A DNA stretch of 64,000 nt from Geodermatophilus aquaeductus (GCF_900182545.1 NZ_FXTJ01000005.1:186001-250000), one strand, 5' to 3'; positions 51,919-59,939 are shown, counted from the first letter of the stretch. Translations and numbers: made by a program. The notes: generated from the sequence alone by a model not told the origin.

Positions 51919-51958
51919 GAAGCGGTCCAGGATACTGTGAGGCATCCTGGACCGCTTC
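51919..51958. terminator. terminator-like perfect inverted repeat
   Basis: 15-bp perfect stem (51919-51933 with 51944-51958), loop of 10. It closes the Rhs-small membrane protein unit and faces the end of the GOLPH3-family gene. Confidence 0.65.
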
Positions 51959-52055
51959 CAAGTCTCGGACCCAAGCTGACATGACGACGCCACATACGAC
52001 GACTGAGCGCTGCCAAGCCGTCACGCGCGGAGGTGCGGGCCTTGCTCGTATGAAG

Positions 52056-52682
52056 TTATCCGGGGCTTCCCAAATCCCGCACCGTCGCGCGACTCACCGT
52101 TCGATGCCAAATCCGTGCCGACTCGATATAGCCAACCCCGACTCTAACGATCCATTCCCCCACGCCGCAGGCTGCGATCAGGCTCTCGTCGACCGGCAGG
52201 AACTGTCCAGTCAACAGGCCGGCTGCGCGAGCGATAGCCGCAGCGGCTGCTCTGCGCGGATCCTGGACCCCAGTTCCAGTCAGGGACACCAGCACCGTCT
52301 CAACAGATTTGCGGGAGTAATCGTCCGAGGTAGCGCGGTAACGACGACGTAAGACCGGCCACCGGCCAGCAGCGGTTCTCCAGTGCCCTAGCTCCAGAAG
52401 CTGTTCGCACATCTGCGATAATCCGACCTTGCTAGATTTTATGTGGTCGGTAAGGGATCGGTCAGGGCGCTTCAGGATTTCAAGTGCCAACTCCTGATGC
52501 GGTTTTGGCCCTTGAATTGGATCGGTCAGTATTATGTGCCGCTCCTGCTCGATTAGCTGACCTGTCAGCGACAGGTCAGCCAGGAGTCCACTTCGGATGG
52601 CGTAATCCGCCCAGAGGGATTGAGTAGGCTTACCGTTCGACTCAAGGCATAGCAATGCCAGCGTGATGGCAACACTCTCCAT
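52056..52682 (-). CDS. GOLPH3/GPP34-family protein
   Basis: 208 residues from ATG 52682. All-helical GPP34 pattern: ITLALLCLESNGKPTQSLWADYAI, LLADLSLTGQLIEQERHIILTD, LGHWRTAAGRWPVLRRRYRATSD and AAAAAIARAAGLLTGQFLP. Eukaryotic members bind PI4P at the Golgi; bacterial members are common in actinobacteria and uncharacterised. Codon use is lower in GC than the flanking chromosome, consistent with element cargo. It converges on the Rhs unit. Confidence 0.7.
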   Translation of the reverse strand: MESVAITLALLCLESNGKPTQSLWADYAIRSGLLADLSLTGQLIEQERHIILTDPIQGPKPHQELALEILKRPDRSLTDHIKSSKVGLSQMCEQLLELGHWRTAAGRWPVLRRRYRATSDDYSRKSVETVLVSLTGTGVQDPRRAAAAAIARAAGLLTGQFLPVDESLIAACGVGEWIVRVGVGYIESARIWHRTVSRATVRDLGSPG

Positions 52683-52827
52683 AGATGTCTCGCAATCTCA
52701 ACGCCTGGTGGCTGTGGCTATGACCAACCGTTGTCGATGTCAAACACGGCGGCCCCCACCACCGCCGTGAGCTGGGTGCCGGTCGATCGTCGCCGTCCGT
52801 CTGCCGACCTCTCCACACCTCGCGATA

Positions 52828-52853
52828 TACAACACAAAGGACGTTGTGTTGTA
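52828..52853. promoter_or_regulatory. operator-like inverted repeat before the TIGR02391 pseudogene
   Basis: Arms TACAACACAA (52828-52837) and TTGTGTTGTA (52844-52853) are perfect complements around AGGACG. AT-rich in a GC-rich context, ending 3 bp before the GTG start at 52857; the central AGGA could be the ribosome-binding site. A TATACA -10-like box overlaps its left arm. Repressor operator or translational hairpin. Confidence 0.45.
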
Positions 52854-52856
52854 CCC

Positions 52857-53614
52857 GTGGCGATCGACAGTGAGCACGTCCCGTGGGCCATCGGCGAGCT
52901 TCGGGCGATCCTGGCGATGACACAGGAGGACTTGAACTACAGCTTCTACGACGAATCCGCCCGGACAAACCGAGCGCCAATGACATTCACACTGAGGGCG
53001 TAGAAGAGGCCATCAAGGCGGCCGCGCCGGTAGTCGAGATGATTCTCGCCCGTGTCATACCCGATTGGCAGACCGCAGTCCCCAAGGATTCCTATAACCG
53101 CTGGAGCCAGCGCCGGGAGGCTGCCCAACGTGCCGTGACCCTGCTACAACGCCAGGCGGAGCTCCGCGAGAAGCTCGGTGACAACGCCCCTACGCTCGAC
53201 GCCAGCCGCCTGCACCCCTGGGCGTGGGACGGCGCCCGGTCGCTGTGGCAACGCCACCACTACCGCGAGGCGGTCGAGGCTGCGCTGAAGACGGTGAACG
53301 CCGAGGCGTAGAACAAGACCGGCCGGTACGACATCACCGAGACCAACCTGTTCAAGCAGCTGTTCTCCCTGGACGAGACCAAGCCCGGCATGCCGCGGCT
53401 GCGGCTGCGGGACGACGACGGCAGCAAGACCTCTGGGAACGCGCACCGTGACGCGTGGTCGCTGGCCGAGGGCCTGTTCGCCGGCATCCGCAACGTCGTC
53501 TCCCACACCGTGGCCGAGAACCAGGCCGACGAGCAGCGCGCCCTCGAGCAGCTGGCCGCCGTCAACGTGCTGGCCCGCTGGGTCGACGACGCCCGCGTGG
53601 TGTCCGCGCCGTGA
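52857..53614 (+). pseudogene. TIGR02391-family (Ymh-like) gene, frameshift plus amber
   Basis: From GTG 52857 the first frame reads AIDSEHVPWAIGELRAILAM and stays open to 53003. Family sequence then continues in another frame from about 52980: VEEAIKAAAPVVEMILARVI, LHPWAWDGARSLWQRHHYREAVEAALK. That frame meets TAG at 53309-53311 and resumes without change as KTGRYDITETNLFKQLFSL, RLRLRDDDGSKT and LAEGLFAGIRNVVSH up to 53614. LHPW, HYREAVEAA and GIRNVVSH are the family hallmarks, usually contiguous in a single protein. So one frameshift and one in-frame amber interrupt it. The end overlaps the next start as GTGA. Confidence 0.75.
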
Positions 53615-53727
53615 GCCACCAGCTGCCCGTCCCCGCCGGGCGGCATGCGGCGCCGCTCGTGCAGCCGGTCGCGACTCCTGCCGCTGTCGAGCCAGCCCAC
53701 CCCTTCCCCATCCAGGCGCAGCGGTGA
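53611..53727 (+). CDS. small Pro/Ala-rich ORF
   Basis: 38 residues (SHQLPVPAGRHAAPLVQPVA, then TPAAVEPAHPFPIQAQR) from GTG 53611. Its support is the pair of 4-bp GTGA overlaps, with the TIGR02391 gene before it and the XRE fragment after it, which is typical of a real operon. No known domain. Confidence 0.4.
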   Translation: MSHQLPVPAGRHAAPLVQPVATPAAVEPAHPFPIQAQR

Positions 53728-53830
53728 CGCTGCGCAGGCGGCGCGAGGGAGCGCGCCTGTCGGCGCACACTGTCGCCCGCTGGGCAGGTCTGCGCCGACA
53801 GACGGTCAGCGACCTGGAGAACGGCCAGAC
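53724..53830 (+). pseudogene. XRE-family HTH gene, 5' fragment
   Basis: From GTG 53724 the frame reads LRRRREGARLSAHTVARWAG and LRRQTVSDLENGQT, an XRE helix-turn-helix N-terminus, then loses all similarity at about 53830. The DNA from there on is the reverse complement of an ArdC-like gene fragment. The frame stays open by chance. Truncated by a rearrangement. Confidence 0.6.
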
Positions 53831-54071
53831 TGCAGCTCGATCAGCAGCTGGCTGCTCGGGCTGTAGGTGTGGAACTTCGCGGCGGCATCGAGCATCGCCC
53901 GCCACTGCGGATCGGCGGTCAACTGCTCGACGCGCTCGCCGATCTGCTCGTGCAGGGCGGCGATCCTCGCCGCTCGCGCGCCGTCGGCCGCCTCCCGCTG
54001 CGCCGGGCTCAGCTGCGGTCGCCGGCTTCCCTGCCGATCCGACTGCTGCCCTTGGCTGTGGTGCTGGTCAT
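53830..54071 (-). pseudogene. ArdC-like antirestriction gene, N-terminal fragment
   Basis: Possible start ATG 54071 (TSTTAKGSSR), then a frameshift into LSPAQREAADGARAARIAALH and QLTADPQWRAMLDAAAKFHTYS with PSSQLLIELQ. This matches the N-terminal domain of ArdC-like proteins found on actinobacterial plasmids and integrative elements, which normally continue for hundreds of residues. Here similarity stops at 53830, exactly where the XRE fragment stops on the other strand. Not functional. Confidence 0.6.
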
Positions 54072-54904
54072 CTGGACCCTCCCGGAACTGGGGCCGACAC
54101 CGGTACGGGAGGAACTGCGGAACCGGTGTCCTGCCACCCACTCCCCCGGCCCGTCCGGCAAGAGCTCTGCTCAGGGGCCGGGAACGACGGCGGGGGACGA
54201 CCGGACCAAGACTGCTTCCGCAGCGAAGCGCCCGAAGGGCGGAAGGATCTTGGTCCGGTCGGGAGGAGACGGCGCGGGAGGCCCCTACGCCGAGCTGCCG
54301 GACGGGCCGGGGGACCAGCAAGGACAGCCCGCCGCAGGCGGACCGTGACAACGGCGCAGCCGGCGCTACGCGCAGCGTGGCCCGAAGGGTGCTCCTGCCG
54401 CGCCCCGATGCCAACGATGTGCACGGGCCGACTGGAGGACGGCAGGAGGACAACGGGAGGGACCCCAGGTCGGCCGCGGACCTTCAGCGGTTCTCGAGTC
54501 CCCATGGGCGCACGGGTCCCCCGGCACTCGGCGGCGGACCGGAGAACGTGCCACCCGAGCGCGAGCGGCACGAGGCCGGAGAGCGACGACGCCACGAAGG
54601 ACGACCGGGCACCGGCGGGAGACGACCCGCACGCGGTTCCGGCAGACCACTGCCCTGATCGGGACGGAGGTGGACTCGGCCGCAGGACCGGGGGCTTGCC
54701 ATCGGCTGTCCTGGGCGCCCGATCCACCGGCATCGACGGCTGCCGGGCCTCCGTCGCTGCCAGGTGACGAAACAGCGCCAGCCGCAACAGGGGAACAACC
54801 GGAGACCGGTCGAGAAAGCTGGCTGTGAGGTGTCACCACCGAGCCCGAAATGGCGCCTTCTGTGGTGACGGCACCCCCACCACCGACGACCTCCGGAGCC
54901 AGCC
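54072..54904. other. 833 bp without a convincing gene
   Basis: Long frames here are high-GC shadows with Arg/Pro/Ser-rich translations. An 8-bp inverted repeat, GTCACCAC at 54832-54839 and GTGGTGAC at 54862-54869, lies 36-73 bp upstream of the excisionase-like gene and could be its operator. Confidence 0.4.
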
Positions 54905-55114
54905 ATGCCCGACCTCACCGCGGACCACGAGCCCGAACTGCTCACCATCACCGAGGCCGCGGACGTGCTCCGCACCCCCGTCGCCACCCTCCGGTACTGG
55001 CGACAGCTCGGCACCGGCCCGAACAGCTTCCGACTCGGCCGGCGCGTTCTCTACCGGCGCGCGGACCTGCGCGCCTGGATCGACGCACAAGCAGACCCGT
55101 CCCTGCCCCGATAG
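54905..55114 (+). CDS. excisionase-like winged HTH (MerR/AlpA type)
   Basis: 69 residues from ATG 54905. LLTITEAADVLRTPVATLRY and WRQLGTGPNSFRLGRRVLYR, ADLRAWID are the standard excisionase/AlpA fold: helix-turn-helix and a beta wing. In actinobacterial integrative elements such a gene usually directs excision with the integrase; here it is 12 kb from int, closer to the degraded internal attachment region. Confidence 0.85.
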   Translation: MPDLTADHEPELLTITEAADVLRTPVATLRYWRQLGTGPNSFRLGRRVLYRRADLRAWIDAQADPSLPR

Positions 55115-55306
55115 ACCGCCGATGGCCCCTTCACCTGGCGGGACGCGGCTGCACCGGGGCACGGGGCCGCTTCGGACTCCCGGGTACACGGTGCGGTCCG
55201 TGGCCAGCCCCGGCTGTGGACAACGTCGGCCGTCCACAGCGGCCGACCAGGACAGCCTGCGGCTGGGCCGGAACCACGACGCTGCATACGGGCGGGAGGA
55301 GGAGCG

Positions 55307-55962
55307 ATGGGATGGATGGGCCCGGTCGTGGACGGCCAGGAGCACGAGGGCTGGGTGGTGCCGCTGTTCACCGACGGCGCGCAAGGGCCCGGCACCAGCA
55401 GCGCCCGCGGTCTGCCGATAGCACGCCGGCCCAATGACGGGCCGGGCGACGGCGACCGGGTGCGGCTGACCTATGGCGACGGCTTCACCGCCGAGGGTCG
55501 CTGGTCCGACGGCACGCTCCTCCGCGGCGACGGGATCGTGCGCGCCGACGCCGGCGGCCCGGTGCACTGCGAGGTGATCGAGCAGGCCGAGGAGTGGCGT
55601 CCGGGCGCGGAGGTCGTCGGCCGGGCCGCCGGCCGCACCTGCGGCTGGCGCGGCACCCCCCTGGGCCCGCGTGCCTGCATGGGAGCTGGCCGACCCGGCG
55701 GTGCGGCGGCTGGCCGTAGCGGGCCCGTGGGCCAATCTGGAGGCCGCCGACGAGCACCGGGCGATAGCCGAATGGCACCGCACATCGCCGGATGGCAAGC
55801 CCTCGAAGATGTCGAGGCGGCCGCCGCCCGGCAGGCCGCCGCCGCCCGCGCGCTGAACCTGGCGTGCGCGCTCTCGCCGCTGGAGTCTCGTGGGCCGACA
55901 TCGGCCGGGCCGCCGGCATGACCGGCCGGTCGGCCACCCAGCGGTGGTCCGCCCGTGACTGA
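55307..55962 (+). pseudogene. multiply frameshifted element gene with C-terminal HTH
   Basis: Starts at ATG 55307. Coding potential moves between frames. Frame 1: RVRLTYGDGFTAEGRWSDG and CEVIEQAEEWRPGAEVVGRA, CGWRGTPL. After the C6 run near 55660 it moves to RVPAWELADPAVRRLAVAG and PWANLEAADEHRAIAEWHRT. Then LEDVEAAAARQAAAARAL appears in the first frame, and the tail GVSWADIGRAAGMTGRSATQ in a third. All four pieces belong together in related actinobacterial hypothetical proteins ending in a small HTH. At least three shifts are needed, so it is decayed. Confidence 0.65.
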
Positions 55963-56176
55963 GCAGCTGACCGGCCACCCCGGCCCGGCCGAGGAGACGC
56001 GGCCGGGGCAGCGCACCGAGTTCGTCGTCGACCTCGACGGCGAGCCGCTGGCGCCGCTGCGCGCCCTGGAGGAAGTACTGCTGCGCCTGGGCACATGGGA
56101 GGACAACGACCGGCAGCATTCGAGCGTCGACACCGAGCCGCTGCGGTCGCCGGCACCTCCGGTCTCGGAATGCTGA
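55955..56176 (+). CDS. hypothetical small protein
   Basis: 73 residues from GTG 55955, overlapping the preceding pseudogene stop (GTGACTGA). Acidic, with TEFVVDLDGEPLAPLRALEE and VLLRLGTWEDNDRQ. No known domain. Its 3' end meets an IS3-like remnant, so its C-terminus may be altered. Confidence 0.4.
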   Translation: MTEQLTGHPGPAEETRPGQRTEFVVDLDGEPLAPLRALEEVLLRLGTWEDNDRQHSSVDTEPLRSPAPPVSEC

Positions 56177-56258
56177 CGTCCTCGGCGACCTGAGCAACCG
56201 CCGCCTCGCTCTTGCGGACCACCTCAATCACGTCACAACGAAACTTCGTACTAGCAAA
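56166..56258 (-). pseudogene. IS3-family OrfA-like transposase fragment
   Basis: The minus strand reads STKFRCDVIEVVRKSEAAV and AQVAEDVSIP, resembling the first HTH of IS3-type OrfA proteins. Only about 31 residues remain; no OrfB or terminal repeats are seen nearby. Confidence 0.4.
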
Positions 56259-56300
56259 GCTGCAGCCTCACAGAACCCATGGCCCTGCGGGCCGCCTCGA

Positions 56301-56460
56301 ACGGCACACACCCAGGAAACGACAAGTCCGTACGGAGGCGAAACCTACCAACGTTGACCAACGTGGTGCGGGGAGCTGCCTTGCGCATACAGCGCCTGGC
56401 AACCTCAATCATCCTCCCCGGGAGGGCTTTCCCCGAGCGGGCAGGTTCACTTGGCGGGTC
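56301..56460 (+). repeat. degenerate copy of the right-end attachment region
   Basis: Aligns along its length with 62001-62170: CACACCC, GTCCGTACGGAGGCG, ACCTACCAACG, AGCGCCTG, then GGGAGGGC, a broken CGGG and CAGGTTC. The tRNA-derived core is damaged and the CGGTACAC units are mutated. Looks like the attR of an older insertion. Confidence 0.6.
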
Positions 56461-56585
56461 CTACGGGAACATGGACCCGGACAGACTGCTGTCCTGCAGT
56501 CTTCCCAGTCGGGCTCCGCGCACAGGGCGCCACCGGGTGCTCGTCCTGCTGTGCATGGCGCCTGTCGAGGTCCGCAGGAGGAGTA

Positions 56586-57161
56586 GTGCCGACCAGCAGT
56601 GGCGTGCCGCTCTGGGTCCCGCTTCTTGTGGGTTTCCTGGGTCTACTCGGAGTGCTCTACACGCAGTGGCGTTCCGATATCCGCGAGCAGCGCACCCGAG
56701 ACGAGGCACGCCAGCGCGAGCAGGAGCAGTGGGATCGACAGGAGCGGCAGCAGCGTGATCAGTGGGCCAGGGAGGACGCGGCCCGCAGCTACGAGCAGCG
56801 TCGGGACGCATATCTCAGGTTCGTCACGCTATTCGATCAGGTGTGGGAACTGGTGGCCGGCCGGTACTACTTGCCTGGGCACTGGCCGCAACCGGTCCCG
56901 GAAGGCGACCAGACCTACGTGGAGCTCACTGAGGAGCTCCGGACCCTGCGGCTCTTCGCATCCACGGCGGTTACTCGGATTGCTGACAACGCGGTGAGGA
57001 CCCTGCAGAGGTTTGATCGGCTGCCGCCCCACCAAGGCGAGCACTACGAGGACGCGGAGGATCTCAACGCAGTTCTCATGCAGAAGTACGGCCTGCTTCA
57101 GGAGACGATGCGCAGGGACCTTGGAGTGCCTGATGAACCTGCACTAGGCGCCGCCGAATAG
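56586..57161 (+). CDS. membrane-anchored coiled-coil protein, unknown function
   Basis: 191 residues from GTG 56586, with AGGAGGAG 3-4 nt upstream. One transmembrane helix at residues 7-27 (PLWVPLLVGFLGLLGVLYTQ), then a highly charged helix (REQRTRDEARQREQEQWDRQ) and a helical cytosolic domain (RRDAYLRFVTLFDQVWELVAG, EELRTLRLFASTAVTRIADN). No catalytic motif is visible. First gene of the distal cargo, just after the degraded att region. Similar small TM-plus-helix proteins occur in defence islands, but the link here is only position. Confidence 0.6.
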   Translation: MPTSSGVPLWVPLLVGFLGLLGVLYTQWRSDIREQRTRDEARQREQEQWDRQERQQRDQWAREDAARSYEQRRDAYLRFVTLFDQVWELVAGRYYLPGHWPQPVPEGDQTYVELTEELRTLRLFASTAVTRIADNAVRTLQRFDRLPPHQGEHYEDAEDLNAVLMQKYGLLQETMRRDLGVPDEPALGAAE

Positions 57162-58198
57162 GTCGATCGCCGCTTGCAGCGCTAAGAACCCTGATGTGGC
57201 TCGAGCTCATGGCGGACTACGACAGCGCCTGCCGTGAGGGAGTCCTGCACGCATCCCTCGGTCGCGCACCAATCTGCAGCTCTAGGTCGCCGACGTCACG
57301 ACGGAGTCGCCGTGCCCGCAAGGATCTCCTGCGAAATGCCGGCACACTGACTGCCGGACCGCGTGGACGTCGCCGCAGCAGGTTCCCCTTGCGGGACAGG
57401 GTCGCGGTTAGTCGAGAATCATCCGGAAAGCGAGTTGCCCATAGCGGCTCAATCAGGGACAGCTAGCTGCCGCGCTTGCCCGCCGCCGGCGAGTCACCGC
57501 TGAGCGGGACGACCCCGCGCGCAACCAGATGGATGAGGAAGGGCGAAAAGGCGAGGACGCCTCGGCTCCAACCGATCCCTTGATCGGAGAAGCTGCGGTC
57601 GATTCCCCCGCGCAAGGCATCAATATCGCCGAAGACGGCGCTGACGTCCTTGAGACAAACCGCGCCACTGGGCACCACGTCACCGTAACGTCGAACTAGA
57701 TGACTCCGGAGGAGCCCCGAGCACTGCCGTCTCGGCCAGAGAAAAGCCCGACAGGGTGTCGGTGCCGCGTGAAACGAGCCAGGACGAGCCGCCGGGAGGT
57801 TATGCCGAGGACGGTGGGTAACGCCCGAGCAAGTCCACACCGGAAGCGCATCAACCTCACCAGTCCGTGCACGCCGTTTCCTATCAGCGGGAACGGCATG
57901 AGTGGCGCGGGCAGCGCACCGAAGTCCAACCGCCGCACGCGAGGATCCTTACGTGACACCGGCGGTGTGGTTGCGGTGGCCCACTGGGACGTCGCCGTAG
58001 CGAGATCCCTGCAGGACGTCGGCGCCGCACTTGCACGACCGCACGGCGGTCGCGGTGGCGGGTTCTCTATCCGGGGCGCTGATCGGAGACACCTGACGGC
58101 CTTGCGGTCCGTCAGATCCGCGGATGCACCGCCAACTGTCGACGACCACGTCGCTTCGACGGGTCGCTGCGCCCCGCGGAGTGATGCGCTAAGCGTCG
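57162..58198. other. 1,037 bp with no convincing intact gene
   Basis: GC is visibly lower and codon periodicity weak. On the minus strand, 57463-57670 (VVPSGAVCLKDVSAVFGDID, LRGGIDRSFSDQGIGW) and 57696-57960 (LPAPLMPFPLIGNGVHGLVR) look like fragments of former coding sequence in different frames. I cannot assign them. Confidence 0.4.
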
Positions 58199-59413
58199 TC
58201 ACGCGGCGCGACGGCGGCCTAGCGTCTGACGGCGGTTGTCGGCGACGACTTGAACGGCCCGCAGGGCGTTGGTGTTGACCCTGGTGATGTCAGGGCGGCG
58301 CGATGCCAGGGTGTTGATGCGCTCGGCCAGCTGAAGCGCTTCAGTGTTCGTGTCGGCCAGGTGATGCCAGCGCCAGGCGTGTCGGGAGATCCGGTCGAGG
58401 GTATGGAGGGAGCGGGCTCGGCTGGTCAGGGCGTGCCCTCTTGCGTCGCTGAGTAGGGATGCCGGGCCCTCGGGGCAGCACCGGTGGTCCATGCAGAGCA
58501 GCTGCGCCGAAAGCCGGGTGCCCAGCAGGGTTTGCAGCGTGCTCTTGGGGATGCTGCGGCCGAGCGCGGGGATGTAGACCGGGCGTGCTCCGAAGCGGGC
58601 GCCATCGACCGGTGGGCGGCGGTGGGCGGCTGCGGCGGTGCGCAGGTCGCAGCGCTCCCGCCAGCCGATGCCGGTCTCGTACCCGGCGGCTCCGGCGGCG
58701 ACCGCGGCCTCACCGAGCAGACCCTGCTGCCAGGCCAGTACGGGCGCCTGGCCGCGCAGACGCCGGACGGTCGCGACCAGGCCGACCAGGCGGTCGTCGG
58801 GCCGGGCACCCTGGTCGACCCTGGAAGCCGCGAGAGCGATCTCGTCGGCACCCAGATCGTCGAGGACGGCAGCCAGCCGGTCGATCCCGCCGGGCCATCG
58901 CGTACGGTCCAGCAGCCGCCATCCGACCGCGGTGACGGCGACCACGGGCAGGACGAGGTGGTGCCGGTCGAGGTAGCGGCGGGTGCGCCGCCACAGGGCG
59001 GTCTGCACCTCGATCCACCCGTCGTCGTCTCGCTCGATGTGGACATAGGGCGGCAGCAGCGCGCTGGCGCCATGCTCAAGCTGGTACTCCAGGCAGCCGG
59101 CCACCAATTCGTCTTGCCGCGCCGGCGAAGTCAGGTCGGCCGGAGTGTGTGCGGAGGCGCTGGCGTAGGGCAGCCGCGCCCAGGGGTCCCCGACGTGCTG
59201 GACGTCCTGCAGGTAGTGGGTCTGTGGGTCGATGAGCAGCGGCACGCCCGCGTGCCGGGTCAGCTCCACGTAGCGCGGCTGGGCGGCAGCCACCGGAGCG
59301 TCGAGCACCACTCGGTCCGGCGCGACCGCTGCACCTTCGCGGGCAGCAGGCCCCATCAGGCGCTCGAGCAGCGCCACATCCCCTGCGCCGAACCGCGCCA
59401 AGAGGTCAGCCAT
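58199..59413 (-). CDS. barrel-like protein with Cys/His cluster, unknown function
   Basis: 404 residues from ATG 59413, with GGAGG 6 nt upstream. Regularly spaced strands suggest a TIM-type barrel: GVPLLIDPQTHYLQD, GASALLPPYVHIERDDDGW, LVLPVVAVTAVGWRLL, GADEIALAASRVDQG and APVLAWQQGLLGEAAVAAG. The C-terminal part has LLCMDHRCCPEG followed by a His 14 residues later (DARGHALTSRARSL), a possible zinc site. That plan (barrel plus Cys/Cys/His near the C-terminus) recalls tRNA-guanine transglycosylase-like proteins of DNA-modification systems, but I see no catalytic signature and do not claim it. Divergent from the RES-Xre unit, sharing its promoter region. Confidence 0.6.
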   Translation of the reverse strand: MADLLARFGAGDVALLERLMGPAAREGAAVAPDRVVLDAPVAAAQPRYVELTRHAGVPLLIDPQTHYLQDVQHVGDPWARLPYASASAHTPADLTSPARQDELVAGCLEYQLEHGASALLPPYVHIERDDDGWIEVQTALWRRTRRYLDRHHLVLPVVAVTAVGWRLLDRTRWPGGIDRLAAVLDDLGADEIALAASRVDQGARPDDRLVGLVATVRRLRGQAPVLAWQQGLLGEAAVAAGAAGYETGIGWRERCDLRTAAAAHRRPPVDGARFGARPVYIPALGRSIPKSTLQTLLGTRLSAQLLCMDHRCCPEGPASLLSDARGHALTSRARSLHTLDRISRHAWRWHHLADTNTEALQLAERINTLASRRPDITRVNTNALRAVQVVADNRRQTLGRRRAA

Positions 59414-59459
59414 CACAATCCTCCGTCTCTCCCCGCATCGAAACGGTAACACGACGCGA

Positions 59460-59487
59460 AGTTGGGTACGCAACTGTGCCTGCAGTT
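59460..59487. promoter_or_regulatory. overlapping inverted repeats in the RES-Xre divergent promoter
   Basis: Two 5-bp inverted repeats with 6-bp spacers overlap: AGTTG (59460-59464)/CAACT (59471-59475) and AACTG (59472-59476)/CAGTT (59483-59487). They lie between the divergent starts and could bind the Xre antitoxin. Confidence 0.4.
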
Positions 59488-59534
59488 CGCGGCGCTGTAG
59501 CGTGTGCAATGTTCACAACGGAGGGGAGACATGC

Positions 59535-59936
59535 ATGAGCAGGGCGACCCGTACCGATCGGGGCCTGAGAGGAGGAACTGCCGCTGAAGGAACCGGTCGG
59601 GCTGGCAACTCACTGACCTATCCGCGCATCGTGGAGGTCGTCACCGGCTCGGGCATCACCCAGGCCGAGCTGGGAGAGGCCGTCGGTGCCAGCGTGCGCA
59701 CGGTACAGAACTGGGCGAAGGGTGAGGCCACGCCGAAGGGGGCGAAGGTCACCCGGCTGCTGGATCTCGGCTATCTCATCGAGCAGCTGAAGTCTGCCTA
59801 CACCGAGGAGGGGATCGGTATCTGGTTGCACTCACGCAACCGCAACCTCGACAAGCAACGCCCCATCGACCTGATCGTGGCAGGTCACCTCGACGAGGTC
59901 CTGGAAGAGGCCGAACGCATCTCGGGAGCGATGTAG
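59535..59936 (+). CDS. Xre/MbcA/ParS-family antitoxin
   Basis: 133 residues from ATG 59535, with GGAGGGGAG upstream. N-terminal HTH (GSGITQAELGEAVGASVRTV, QNWAKGEATPKG) and the C-terminal toxin-binding domain of the MbcA/ParS group (GIGIWLHSRNRNLDKQRPID, LIVAGHLDEVLEEAER). Such proteins neutralise RES toxins and repress their own operon. The toxin gene follows after 3 bp. Confidence 0.92.
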   Translation: MSRATRTDRGLRGGTAAEGTGRAGNSLTYPRIVEVVTGSGITQAELGEAVGASVRTVQNWAKGEATPKGAKVTRLLDLGYLIEQLKSAYTEEGIGIWLHSRNRNLDKQRPIDLIVAGHLDEVLEEAERISGAM

Positions 59937-59939
59937 CCG

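Noticed and set aside
57696-58278. Overlapping plus- and minus-strand frames of 168 and 192 residues at 57.7-58.3 kb
   Set aside because: Neither has a ribosome-binding site or domain, and composition is that of non-coding or degraded sequence; listed only as possible fragments.
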